Part shown: in pieces, positions 38,249 through 47,019 of the stretch | Layout: each line of letters opens with the position of its first letter | Numbering within the stretch: the first letter of the stretch is position 1 | Source of the DNA: Flavobacterium odoriferum | GTDB taxonomy: Bacteria > Bacteroidota > Bacteroidia > Flavobacteriales > Flavobacteriaceae | Assembly (NCBI RefSeq): GCF_025499515.1 | Contig: NZ_JAMKFA010000005.1 | Location: forward strand, 1-64,000 | Length of the DNA stretch: 64,000 nt | Direction of reading: 5' to 3' | Translations under genes and position numbers: made by a program | The notes under the pieces: generated by a model | Databases searched by the model: none | What the model was told of the DNA's origin: nothing | The model's input: the letters and a program-made list of their open reading frames with translations, nothing else

Positions 38249-39170
38249 AAAAAGAGATTTTAGCGCACTTGTAGGTGATACTTTTGGCTTTTTTAAGTTA
38301 GAAGGAAAAAATTACTTTAAAAATTATTTTACTATTAATGGCGGATTACTTTTGCTTTTAGTTCTTATCATTTATTTCTTCTCAAATATATTCATTAAAG
38401 GTGCTTTTGCTGGTGCACAAACTGGAAATGACAATGCTTTTATTGAAGAAATCTACAGTAATTTATCATTATTTATTGGATTTGGAATCGGAATGATTTT
38501 TCTTATGACCATAATTTCCGTCATAAACTACTCCTTTCCAATTGCTTATTTAAAATTAATAGAAGAAAACAAAGAACGAAATTTTCAAAATTTAATCACC
38601 TATTTCAAAAGCAAATTAGGTAGAATTATCTCGTTTTATCTTCTTTCGTTAGTCATTTTAATTCCATTACTAGTAATTGTTATTGGACTTACCATTTTAT
38701 CCGTTTTCATCTTAATCGGAATTCCTTTAATTTTTCTATTAATCCCAACATTAACAAGCTTTGTTGCCTTAACGTATTACAATTATATTACAGAAAAAAT
38801 TGGTTATTTTGATGCCTTAGGAAGAGCTTATGAAATGCTAAAAAGTAAATTTTGGCCTATTATTGGTTCTACTTTTGTTATACATATGATTGTTCAAATT
38901 ACACTTGGTATATTTGCAATAATTCCATACATTATAGGTATTATCACACTTTTTACGAATCCTGAATCATTACAACAAAATCCTGAAAATGCGATTTCTT
39001 TTGTCATGATTTTACTAACTGCAATCATAATTATTTCTATCATTTGTAATTACACTTTACAAAATATTATTTTGATTAATCAAGGTGTTATTTTTTACAG
39101 TTGTAAAGAAGAATCAGGAAATATAAGTGTGAAAAACAATATTGATTTAATTGGAACTGATGAAGCTTAA
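38232..39170 (+). CDS. Multi-pass membrane protein of the MoxR cluster
   Basis: 312 residues from the ATG at 38232 (MFQLYKKRDFSALV). An alternative start 24 bp upstream is less likely. Six or so helices. The FSALVGDTFGFFKLEGKNYFKNY opening and long hydrophobic runs resemble DUF4013 or glycerophosphodiester-phosphodiesterase-type membrane domains, without catalytic residues. It overlaps SpoIIM by 17 bp and DUF4129 by 11 bp. Confidence 0.75.
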   Translation: MFQLYKKRDFSALVGDTFGFFKLEGKNYFKNYFTINGGLLLLLVLIIYFFSNIFIKGAFAGAQTGNDNAFIEEIYSNLSLFIGFGIGMIFLMTIISVINYSFPIAYLKLIEENKERNFQNLITYFKSKLGRIISFYLLSLVILIPLLVIVIGLTILSVFILIGIPLIFLLIPTLTSFVALTYYNYITEKIGYFDALGRAYEMLKSKFWPIIGSTFVIHMIVQITLGIFAIIPYIIGIITLFTNPESLQQNPENAISFVMILLTAIIIISIICNYTLQNIILINQGVIFYSCKEESGNISVKNNIDLIGTDEA

Positions 39171-39870
39171 AATTCTATTTCTTTTCTTGTTTATATCACT
39201 CGGGATTAGTTTTGGCTTTTCGCAAGTACAAAATGATTCTGCAGCTTTTCAACCAAGAAAATTTGAAAATTTAAAAGGAAAATATTCAGATTCAGATTTC
39301 AATTATGTAGAAAAACCAACAAAAGTAGACAGAACCGCTTGGGATAGGTTTTGGGACGCTGTAGGACGCTTTTTTAGCAATTTATTTGACTTTGGAGATG
39401 GGGCAAAAGCATTAAGCGGGGTAGAAATTTTAATGAAAGTAATTGCCATTTTAATCATTCTTTTTGTGGTTTACTTAATTGTAAAAATTATCATTAATAA
39501 AGAAGGTGGATGGATTTTTGGCAAATCAGCAAAAAAAATCACTGTTTCTGAAATTACAGAAGAAGATATTCATTCACTTGATTTTAACACAATAATTACC
39601 AAAGCTAAAAACGAAAAAAATTACCGATTAGCAACGCGTTATTATTATTTATGGCTGCTAAAATCGTTTTCTGATCGCAATGTAATTGAATGGGATATTG
39701 AAAAAACCAATGGCGATTATATAAACGAAATTTCAAATGCGGAATTAAAATCTGAATTTCAGTTTTTGTCTTACGTTTATGAATATAGTTGGTATGGTGA
39801 ATTTGACCTAACGCAAACCGATTTTGAAAAAACAGAAACCGCTTTTCTAAAATTAATCACTAAAAAATAA
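39160..39870 (+). CDS. DUF4129 domain protein
   Basis: 236 residues from the ATG at 39160. An N-terminal signal or anchor (KLKILFLFLFISLGISFGFSQ), a periplasmic linker, a second membrane helix near 88-110 and a cytoplasmic C-terminal DUF4129 region: YRLATRYYYLWLLKSFSDR, then FLSYVYEYSWYGEFDLT. DUF4129 proteins accompany MoxR/DUF58 systems. It precedes the DUF4350 gene by 1 bp. Confidence 0.82.
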   Translation: MKLKILFLFLFISLGISFGFSQVQNDSAAFQPRKFENLKGKYSDSDFNYVEKPTKVDRTAWDRFWDAVGRFFSNLFDFGDGAKALSGVEILMKVIAILIILFVVYLIVKIIINKEGGWIFGKSAKKITVSEITEEDIHSLDFNTIITKAKNEKNYRLATRYYYLWLLKSFSDRNVIEWDIEKTNGDYINEISNAELKSEFQFLSYVYEYSWYGEFDLTQTDFEKTETAFLKLITKK

Positions 39871-39871
39871 T

Positions 39872-41065
39872 ATGCCAAAGAGTTTAAAAATATACATATT
39901 TCTTTTAGTACTAATTTTTATTGGTATCATTTGGGCCGACGCAACAAAAGAAAGACCAATTGATTGGCGAGAAAGCTATTCTCTTAACGAAAAAATTCCG
40001 TTTGGATTATACGTTTTTAATCAAGAACATAAAGCGATTTTTAAACCGCAAACTGTTGAAAAATTTAGCGAATCACCTTATGAATTTTTAGATAAAAATT
40101 ACAACACTTACGATTCTATATATGATATCGAAGGAACCATTTTATTGATTCAAAACAAAGCGGCAATTGATGAGTTTTCTGAAAACGAACTTTTTTATTT
40201 TGCGAGTCATCGCAATGCTATTTTTTATAGTAATTCTAATTTTTCTCAAAAATTTGCAGATTCGCTCGGCTTTGAAATAGAATATTCAAATGATTTTGCA
40301 GACTCACTTCAATTCAAAATCAATCGAAATCAAAAAGCTGGTAATTTCTATTTTAACAAAGGAATTAATACTGCTTATTTTTCAAAAATTGATAGCAGCA
40401 AAACAGAAGTTTTAGGCACACAAATAAATTCTAAAGGAGAAGAATTTGCAAATTTCATAAAAGTGAAACATCTTAACGGAAATTTCTATTTGCATTTACA
40501 ACCTGTAGCGTTTACCAATTATTATCTTTTAAATAAAAACAGTCAATATACCGAAGATATTTTAGGTTATATTCCGTCAAAATCGCCTATTTATTGGAAA
40601 GTAAAGCAATATGATAACGAAGAATTATCGAGTTCGCCAATGCGTTATTTATTAAGTCAACCCGCTTTAAAATGGGCTTGGTTTTTAGCATGGATTGCAT
40701 TTGTTATATTTATGATTTTCAATGCCAAACGAAGACAACGAGTAATTCCGATTATAGAACCATTGAAAAACACGACTATAGATTTCACAAAAACCATTGG
40801 AAACTTATACTATCAAGAAAAAGATCATCAAAATATTGCAGAGAAAAAAATCATTTTCTTTTTAGAAAAAATCAGAAATGAATATTACATTGACACTTTC
40901 AATTTAGATGAAACCTTCATCAATAGAGTCAATCAAAAAACGGGAAGACCAAAGAAAGATATTGAAAATGTTGTAATCATGATAAAAAAAATAAGAAATC
41001 AATCGATTACAACCGAAAAAGAATTAATTACTTTTAACGAACTATTAGAAAAACTCAATCTTTAG
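39872..41065 (+). CDS. DUF4350 domain protein
   Basis: 397 residues. N-terminal helix (IYIFLLVLIFIGIIWA) and a second membrane helix at about 263-282 (WAWFLAWIAFVIFMIF). Between them is a periplasmic GATase-like DUF4350 domain (PFGLYVFNQE, DIEGTILLIQN). The cytoplasmic tail is helical. In related clusters moxR follows directly; here the GxxExxY unit is inserted between them. Confidence 0.78.
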   Translation: MPKSLKIYIFLLVLIFIGIIWADATKERPIDWRESYSLNEKIPFGLYVFNQEHKAIFKPQTVEKFSESPYEFLDKNYNTYDSIYDIEGTILLIQNKAAIDEFSENELFYFASHRNAIFYSNSNFSQKFADSLGFEIEYSNDFADSLQFKINRNQKAGNFYFNKGINTAYFSKIDSSKTEVLGTQINSKGEEFANFIKVKHLNGNFYLHLQPVAFTNYYLLNKNSQYTEDILGYIPSKSPIYWKVKQYDNEELSSSPMRYLLSQPALKWAWFLAWIAFVIFMIFNAKRRQRVIPIIEPLKNTTIDFTKTIGNLYYQEKDHQNIAEKKIIFFLEKIRNEYYIDTFNLDETFINRVNQKTGRPKKDIENVVIMIKKIRNQSITTEKELITFNELLEKLNL

Positions 41066-41067
41066 TA

Positions 41068-41109
41068 TGAACACTGATTAAACTGATTAAACCGATATAC
41101 ACTGATTAT
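41068..41109 (+). repeat. Left imperfect inverted repeat of the GxxExxY unit
   Basis: 42 bp beginning TGAACACTGATTAAACTG. It matches the reverse complement of 41491-41532 without gaps at about 30 of 42 positions. It is built of ACTGATTAA-like 9-mers and lies 3 bp after the DUF4350 stop. Confidence 0.7.
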
Positions 41110-41114
41110 AAACT

Positions 41115-41501
41115 ATGAACTTATTACATAAAGATACCACGGATATCATATTAAAATCATTTTATAAAGTTTATAACAACTTAGGTTATGGTTTTTTGGA
41201 AAAAGTATATGAAAATGCACTTTTATATGAATTAAGAAATCAAGGCTTAGATTGCGAAAAACAAAAACCTATTAAAGTGTATTATGAACAAATTCAAGTT
41301 GGAGAATATTATGCTGATATTATTGTTAATGAGTGCATTATTTTAGAACTAAAAGCAGCTGAAAGTATAGCAGAAGAGCATGAATTTCAACTAATAAATT
41401 ATTTAAAGGCAACAGAAATAGAAATTGGATTATTACTTAATTTTGGTAAAAATCCAGAGTTTAAAAGAAAAATATTTACTAACAAAAAAAAAAATCAGTA
41501 A
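41115..41501 (+). CDS. GxxExxY family protein
   Basis: 128 residues, complete. The family-naming motif GFLEKVY lies at 26-32. The PD-(D/E)XK nuclease-like core follows with D68 (YADIIV) and E78-x-K80 (LELKAAE). That suggests a small nuclease-fold protein, but activity has not been shown for the family to my knowledge. The gene is enclosed by inverted repeats and interrupts the DUF4350-moxR junction. The last codons (KKKNQ) are already part of the right repeat. Its presence here is therefore best read as insertion of a small cassette. Confidence 0.9.
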   Translation: MNLLHKDTTDIILKSFYKVYNNLGYGFLEKVYENALLYELRNQGLDCEKQKPIKVYYEQIQVGEYYADIIVNECIILELKAAESIAEEHEFQLINYLKATEIEIGLLLNFGKNPEFKRKIFTNKKKNQ

Positions 41502-41532
41502 AAATCAGTAAAATCTGATTCATCTGTGTTCA
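41491..41532 (-). repeat. Right imperfect inverted repeat of the GxxExxY unit
   Basis: On the minus strand it begins TGAACACAGATGAATCAG, parallel to the left end. On the plus strand it contains AAATCAGTAA twice. It ends 7 bp before the moxR ATG. Confidence 0.7.
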
Positions 41533-41539
41533 AAACATT

Positions 41540-42550
41540 ATGGAAAATAATTTTGAAACCAATAACGAACAAAACGAAAATGTAAACTTTGAATCGCGTT
41601 TAAACTTACAACCGTTACAAGAAAATGTTCAAAAAGTAAAAGCCGAAATTGCAAAAGTAATTGTAGGTCAAAACAAAATGATTGATCAACTTTTGGTTGC
41701 TGTTTTGTCAAACGGACACGTTTTATTGGAAGGTGTTCCAGGAGTGGCAAAAACCATTAGTGCCAAACTTTTAGCAAAAACTTTATCCTTAGACTTTAGC
41801 CGAATTCAATTCACACCCGATTTAATGCCTTCGGATATTATTGGAACCTCAGTTTTTGATTTATCGAAAAGTACTTTTGAGTTTAAAAAAGGTCCCATTT
41901 TTTCCAATTTTGTTTTAATTGACGAAATCAATCGCGCACCTGCAAAAACGCAAGCTGCTTTGTTTGAAGTAATGGAAGAACGCCAAATTACAGCAGACGG
42001 AACTACTTATGTTTTAGAAAAACCATTCTTAGTAATTGCAACACAAAATCCAATTGAACAAGAAGGAACTTATCGTTTACCAGAAGCACAATTAGACCGT
42101 TTTTTGTTTAAAATCAATATTGAGTATCCAAATTTAGCCGAAGAAATTCATATTATTCAAAAAGAAAATGAATTACAAAGTCGTGATAAAATGAGCGCAA
42201 TTGCAACCATTATTTCACAAAGTCACATCATTGAATTTCAAGAATTGGTAAAACAAATTCTAATTGAGCAAAATTTAATTGAATACATTGCAAAAATCGT
42301 TTTAAATACCCGTGAAAATGCGTTTTTATATTTAGGAGCTTCGCCAAGAGCTTCAATTGCAATTTTGAATGCAGCCAAAGGTTTTGCAGCTTTACGCGGA
42401 AGAGATTTCGTTACACCAGATGATATTAAAGACGCAGCAATTCCTGTTTTACAACATAGAGTAGTTGTAACTCCAGAACGCGAAATGGAAGGAATTACCA
42501 GTATCGAAATCATCAAACAAATTGTGGATTCAGTTGAAATTCCAAGATAA
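41540..42550 (+). CDS. MoxR-family AAA+ ATPase
   Basis: 336 residues. AAA+ chaperone-like ATPase acting with von Willebrand/DUF58 partners. Walker A GVPGVAKT at 65-72, Walker B VLIDEINRAP, sensor 1 IATQNPIEQEGTY and the C-terminal lid LGASPRASIAI are intact. It precedes DUF58 by 24 bp. The module DUF58 + MoxR with DUF4129/SpoIIM/RDD is a known conserved neighbourhood; in Bacteroidetes a role in envelope maturation or stress has been suspected. Confidence 0.93.
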   Translation: MENNFETNNEQNENVNFESRLNLQPLQENVQKVKAEIAKVIVGQNKMIDQLLVAVLSNGHVLLEGVPGVAKTISAKLLAKTLSLDFSRIQFTPDLMPSDIIGTSVFDLSKSTFEFKKGPIFSNFVLIDEINRAPAKTQAALFEVMEERQITADGTTYVLEKPFLVIATQNPIEQEGTYRLPEAQLDRFLFKINIEYPNLAEEIHIIQKENELQSRDKMSAIATIISQSHIIEFQELVKQILIEQNLIEYIAKIVLNTRENAFLYLGASPRASIAILNAAKGFAALRGRDFVTPDDIKDAAIPVLQHRVVVTPEREMEGITSIEIIKQIVDSVEIPR

Positions 42551-42574
42551 TTAATTTAGATTCATTTTAAAACA

Positions 42575-43909
42575 ATGCGTAGAATTTTCAAACAGCTTTA
42601 TCTTAATAATTTCCTTTTTTATTGCCTCATGGGAATCATTTTGCTATTTATTGTAGCTTACTTTTTTCCTGCGTTGTATCATGCTGTTTGGTATGCTTTA
42701 TATGTTTTAATTGCCTTTGTTTGTATTGATATTTTATTGCTATTTGGTTCCAATAAAAAAGTAATTGGCATCAGAAATATGTCTGAAAAATTGTCCAATG
42801 GTGATGAAAACGAAATTCACATTGCACTAAACAATCAATTCACTTTTCCAGTCTATTTAAAAATTATTGACGAAATTCCGTTTCAATTTCAACAACGTAA
42901 TTTTGAAGTAAAAAGAAAAATAAAAGCGTTGGCAAAAGACGATTATCGCTACTTTTTGAGACCAACCGAACGTGGTGAATACTTTTTTGGAAATCTAAAT
43001 ATTTACGCAACTTCCCCACTTCGATTAATTAGCCGAAGATTTACTTACGATAACAATCAAATGGTGCCAACCTATCCATCGTACATGCAATTAAGGAAGT
43101 ATGATTTGATGGCTTTTTCTAATAATTTATTTCAATACGGATTAAAAAAAATTAGAAGAATTGGACATACCATGGAATTTGAGCAAATAAAAGAATATGT
43201 GCAAGGCGATGATTTGAGAACCATTAATTGGAAAGCTACTGCGAAAAAAAATCAATTGATGGTAAACCAATACCAAGATGAAAAATCGCAAAATGTATAT
43301 ATGGTGATTGATAAAGGTAGAGTAATGAAAATGCCTTTTAACGGACTAAGTTTGTTGGATTATGCCATAAATGCAACATTGGTTTTGTCAAACGTAATTC
43401 TCAAAAAACAAGACAAAGCCGGAATGTTTGCTTTCTCTAAAAAAGTTGAAAACCGTGTTGTCGCAGAAAAAAGACAAAGTCAAATGCAACTCATCATGGA
43501 AAATTTATACAATGTAAAAACCGATTTCTTTGAAAGCGATTTTAGTCGTTTGTATGTTGATGTAAAAAAACACGTCAATCAAAGGAGTTTGATTATGTTG
43601 TATACAAATTTTGAAACCTTAGATGGTTTACACCGACAACTACCTTATTTAAAAGGAATTGCAAAGAATCATTTATTAGTTATAGTCTTTTTTAACAACA
43701 CCGAATTAAATGATTTAATTCACAAAAAAGCAAGTAACGTTCAGGAAATTTATGATAAAGTAATTGCCGAAAAATTTGCTTTCGAAAAACGATTAATTGT
43801 CAACGAACTAAGAAAATACGGCATCTATTCGGTTTTAACCCAACCCGAAAATCTAACTTTAGATACTATTAATAAATATCTTGAAATTAAAGCAAGAGGA
43901 ATACTTTAA
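42575..43909 (+). CDS. DUF58 domain protein
   Basis: 444 residues. Two N-terminal membrane helices (about 12-55), a beta-rich middle region, then the DUF58 signature GDDLRTINWKATAKKNQLMVNQYQ at about 210-232. After that comes a von Willebrand A-like domain (VYMVIDKGRVM, LIMLYTNFETLDG). It is the usual partner of MoxR ATPases. It is the last gene of the cluster; no clear terminator follows. Confidence 0.88.
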   Translation: MRRIFKQLYLNNFLFYCLMGIILLFIVAYFFPALYHAVWYALYVLIAFVCIDILLLFGSNKKVIGIRNMSEKLSNGDENEIHIALNNQFTFPVYLKIIDEIPFQFQQRNFEVKRKIKALAKDDYRYFLRPTERGEYFFGNLNIYATSPLRLISRRFTYDNNQMVPTYPSYMQLRKYDLMAFSNNLFQYGLKKIRRIGHTMEFEQIKEYVQGDDLRTINWKATAKKNQLMVNQYQDEKSQNVYMVIDKGRVMKMPFNGLSLLDYAINATLVLSNVILKKQDKAGMFAFSKKVENRVVAEKRQSQMQLIMENLYNVKTDFFESDFSRLYVDVKKHVNQRSLIMLYTNFETLDGLHRQLPYLKGIAKNHLLVIVFFNNTELNDLIHKKASNVQEIYDKVIAEKFAFEKRLIVNELRKYGIYSVLTQPENLTLDTINKYLEIKARGIL

Positions 43910-43993
43910 AATACAACAATTGTTAAATTTCTATCGTGGGAATTTTTTATAATCAGTTAATTTTTATCTTTAGCCTTTACTAAACCCAAAAAC

Positions 43994-46900
43994 ATGAAAT
44001 ACTTATCGTTACTGTTAGTATTCTTGATTTCCTTTTCAGGAAATGCACAAGAATATTTTCCAAAAAATGATGGCGTAAAACAAAGCTTCAAAAACTATGT
44101 TGCGATTACAAACGCTACCATTTATGTTGCTGCTAACCAAAAAATTGAGAAAGCAACATTACTTATCAAAGAAAACAAAATCATTGAAGTTGGCACAAAC
44201 ATTTCTATTCCAAAAGGAGCTACAATTGTAGATGCAACAGGAAAAACAATTTATCCATCATTCGTAGAATTATATAGCGAATTTGGAATTAACAAACCTA
44301 CTCCAAGACCTAGTGGCAACTTCACACCACAATACGATACCAATCGTGAAGGGTATTATTGGAACGACCACATCAAGCCAGAATATAATGCTTATGAAAA
44401 CTTAAGCTACGATCAAAAAGCAGCTGAAGGTTTAAGAGAAGCTGGTTTTGGTACCGTTTTAAGTCACCACAACGATGGTGTAATTGCCGGAACCGGTTTA
44501 CTTTGGACATTAAACGACTTCGGCACAAACGCTGATAGAATATTGAAAGATAAAGTATCACAACATTTCACATTTAGTAGAAGTAAATTTACCAAACAAA
44601 GTTATCCTTCTTCTATGATGGGAAGTATGGCTTTAATTCGCCAAGTATTTCACGATGCAAAATGGTATGCTCAAGGGAGTGCTACTACCAAAGATTTATC
44701 GTTAGAAGCTTTCAATGCAAACAAATCTTTATTGCAAATCTTCAACGCAGGAGATAAATTAAATGCGTTAAGAGCAGATAAATTAGGCGATGAATTCGGT
44801 GTAAAATACCTAATCAAAGGAAGCGGAAATGAATTTGAACGTATTGAAGAAATCAAAAAATCGGGAGCAACTTTTATTATTCCAATAAATTTTCCTGATG
44901 TTTATGATGTTTCTGACCCATATTTAGCACAACAAGTAAGCTTGAGCGATATGAAATTTTGGAATCAAGCACCTTTCAACTTGAAAATTTTAACTGAGAA
45001 CAATGTTTCATTCGTACTTTCAACTGCTGATTTAAAAGAAACAAAATCATTTCTTTCCAATTTAAGAAAAGCCGTTTTATATGGTTTACCAAAAGAAAAA
45101 GCATTAGTAGCCTTAACCGAAACACCAGCAAAATTGGTCAATCAATTTGATAAAGTAGGGTCGCTTTCAAAAGGAAAATTAGCTAATTTTATCATCGTTT
45201 CAGGTGATATTTTTGAAGAAAAAAGCAATATCTTAGAAAACTGGGTACAAGGAAACCGCAATATCATCGATAAAATCAATCCTGCAGCTATCAAAGGAAC
45301 TTATGATTTAACGTTCGACAACCAAAAATATGAATTAAAAATCGAAGGCGAAGCTCCGAAATTCGAAGCAAAAATAGTTCGTGACAGCATTGAATACGGA
45401 ACAAAAATCCAATTCAATGATCCTTGGGTGAATTTAGTAATCAAAAATCAAGATACTACAAAAGCGAATTTCGTTAGACTTTCAGGAACTTTCGTAAAAG
45501 ACATGATGCAAGGAAAAGCCGTTTTAGAAAATGGAAACGAAACGTCATGGACAGCAACTAAAAGAGCAACTGAAGTTAAAGAAGATAAAAAGAAAGACGA
45601 CAAAAAAGACGAACCAAAAGCACCGTCTATGTATGCTGTAAAGTATCCAAATATTTCTTTTGGAAACGACGAAAAACCAAAACAAGAAACGATTCTATTC
45701 AAAAATGTAACTGTTTGGACGGGTGAAAAAGAAGGAAATCTTAAAGAAACAGATGTTTTAATCCAAAACGGAAAAATTGCAAAAATTGGTAAAAATTTAC
45801 CTTCTTCAGGCGCAAAAGTTGTTGACGGAACGGGCAAACACTTAACTGCTGGAATCATTGACGAACACTCGCACATTGCTATTTCAAATGGAGTTAACGA
45901 AGGTGGTCAAAATTCATCAGCAGAAGTTACAATTGAAGATGTAGTTAATTCTGAAGACATCAACATTTACAGAAATTTAGCAGGTGGTGTTACTTCGGCT
46001 AACTTATTGCATGGTTCGGCTAACCCTATTGGTGGTCGTGCAGCATTTATCAAATTAAAATGGGGTTATTCTCCTGATGAAATGTTAGTGAAAGATGCGC
46101 CAAAATACATCAAATTTGCTTTGGGTGAAAACGTAAAACAATCGAATTGGGGTGATTTTGAAAGAAGCCGTTTCCCACAATCGCGTATGGGCGTGGAACA
46201 AGTTTATGAGGATTATTTCACTAGAGCAATTGAATACAAAAATGAGTGGGATACTTACAAATCAGGTAAAAATAAAAAAATGCCAAGATTTGATGTAGAA
46301 ATGGAAGTTTTAGGCGAAATTTTAGCTAAGAAACGTTTCATCACTTGTCACTCATACGTGCAATCAGAAATCAACATGTTAATGAAATTAGCAGAGCGTT
46401 ACGGATTTAAAATTCAAACGTTTACTCACATTTTAGAAGGCTACAAATTAGCTGATAAAATGTCGGCTCACGGAGTTGCTGGTTCAACATTTGCGGATTG
46501 GTGGGCATATAAATATGAAGTTAATGATGCAATTCCATACAACGCAGCTATTATGATGAACGAAGGCGTAAAAGTTTCTATCAATTCAGATGATGCTGAA
46601 ATGTCGAGACGTTTGAACCAAGAAGCAGCAAAAACGGTTAAATACGGAAATGTAACGGAAGAAGAAGCTTGGAATTTCGTAACCTTAAATCCAGCGAAAA
46701 TTCTTCAAGTAGATAATAAAGTAGGAAGTATCAAAGTAGGAAAAGATGCTGATGTTGTGCTTTGGTCTGATAGTCCATTATCAATCTACACAAGAGCTGA
46801 AAAAACGTTAGTAGACGGAATTATTTTCTATGATTTAGAAAAAGAGAAAGAAGTGATGAGCGAAATACAAAAAGAAAGAGCTGAATTAATCAACTTCATG

Positions 46901-47017
46901 TTAGACGCTAAAAACAAAGGAATGAAAACGCAATTACCTAAGAAAAAAGAAAACGGTCATTACCACTGTGATACCTTAGGAGAAAATTGCAAAGAGTCTC
47001 ACTATAAATACAACTAG
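43994..47017 (+). CDS. Secreted double-module amidohydrolase
   Basis: 1007 residues with signal peptide MKYLSLLLVFLISFSGNAQ. Two amidohydrolase modules. The first (about 30-450) lacks the metal-binding HxH: the expected position reads YPSFVELYSEFG. The second (about 565-975) has H625-S-H627 in GIIDEHSHIA, later His residues in FITCHSYVQ and FTHILEG, and the Asp of INSDDAE, so it can be active. The substrate is likely a peptide, imide or dihydro-heterocycle in the periplasm. A His/Cys-rich tail (GHYHCDTLGENC) ends it. Another module-like gene follows after 2 bp. Confidence 0.88.
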   Translation: MKYLSLLLVFLISFSGNAQEYFPKNDGVKQSFKNYVAITNATIYVAANQKIEKATLLIKENKIIEVGTNISIPKGATIVDATGKTIYPSFVELYSEFGINKPTPRPSGNFTPQYDTNREGYYWNDHIKPEYNAYENLSYDQKAAEGLREAGFGTVLSHHNDGVIAGTGLLWTLNDFGTNADRILKDKVSQHFTFSRSKFTKQSYPSSMMGSMALIRQVFHDAKWYAQGSATTKDLSLEAFNANKSLLQIFNAGDKLNALRADKLGDEFGVKYLIKGSGNEFERIEEIKKSGATFIIPINFPDVYDVSDPYLAQQVSLSDMKFWNQAPFNLKILTENNVSFVLSTADLKETKSFLSNLRKAVLYGLPKEKALVALTETPAKLVNQFDKVGSLSKGKLANFIIVSGDIFEEKSNILENWVQGNRNIIDKINPAAIKGTYDLTFDNQKYELKIEGEAPKFEAKIVRDSIEYGTKIQFNDPWVNLVIKNQDTTKANFVRLSGTFVKDMMQGKAVLENGNETSWTATKRATEVKEDKKKDDKKDEPKAPSMYAVKYPNISFGNDEKPKQETILFKNVTVWTGEKEGNLKETDVLIQNGKIAKIGKNLPSSGAKVVDGTGKHLTAGIIDEHSHIAISNGVNEGGQNSSAEVTIEDVVNSEDINIYRNLAGGVTSANLLHGSANPIGGRAAFIKLKWGYSPDEMLVKDAPKYIKFALGENVKQSNWGDFERSRFPQSRMGVEQVYEDYFTRAIEYKNEWDTYKSGKNKKMPRFDVEMEVLGEILAKKRFITCHSYVQSEINMLMKLAERYGFKIQTFTHILEGYKLADKMSAHGVAGSTFADWWAYKYEVNDAIPYNAAIMMNEGVKVSINSDDAEMSRRLNQEAAKTVKYGNVTEEEAWNFVTLNPAKILQVDNKVGSIKVGKDADVVLWSDSPLSIYTRAEKTLVDGIIFYDLEKEKEVMSEIQKERAELINFMLDAKNKGMKTQLPKKKENGHYHCDTLGENCKESHYKYN

Positions 47018-47019
47018 TC

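Noticed and set aside
41068..41532. GxxExxY unit considered as an insertion sequence
   Set aside because: There is no transposase and no clear target-site duplication; it is described as an inverted-repeat-bounded unit instead.
45448..45876. 142-residue open frame on the minus strand inside the amidohydrolase gene
   Set aside because: It is antisense to a strongly conserved coding region, has biased Ser/Phe composition typical of a shadow frame, and lacks a promoter.
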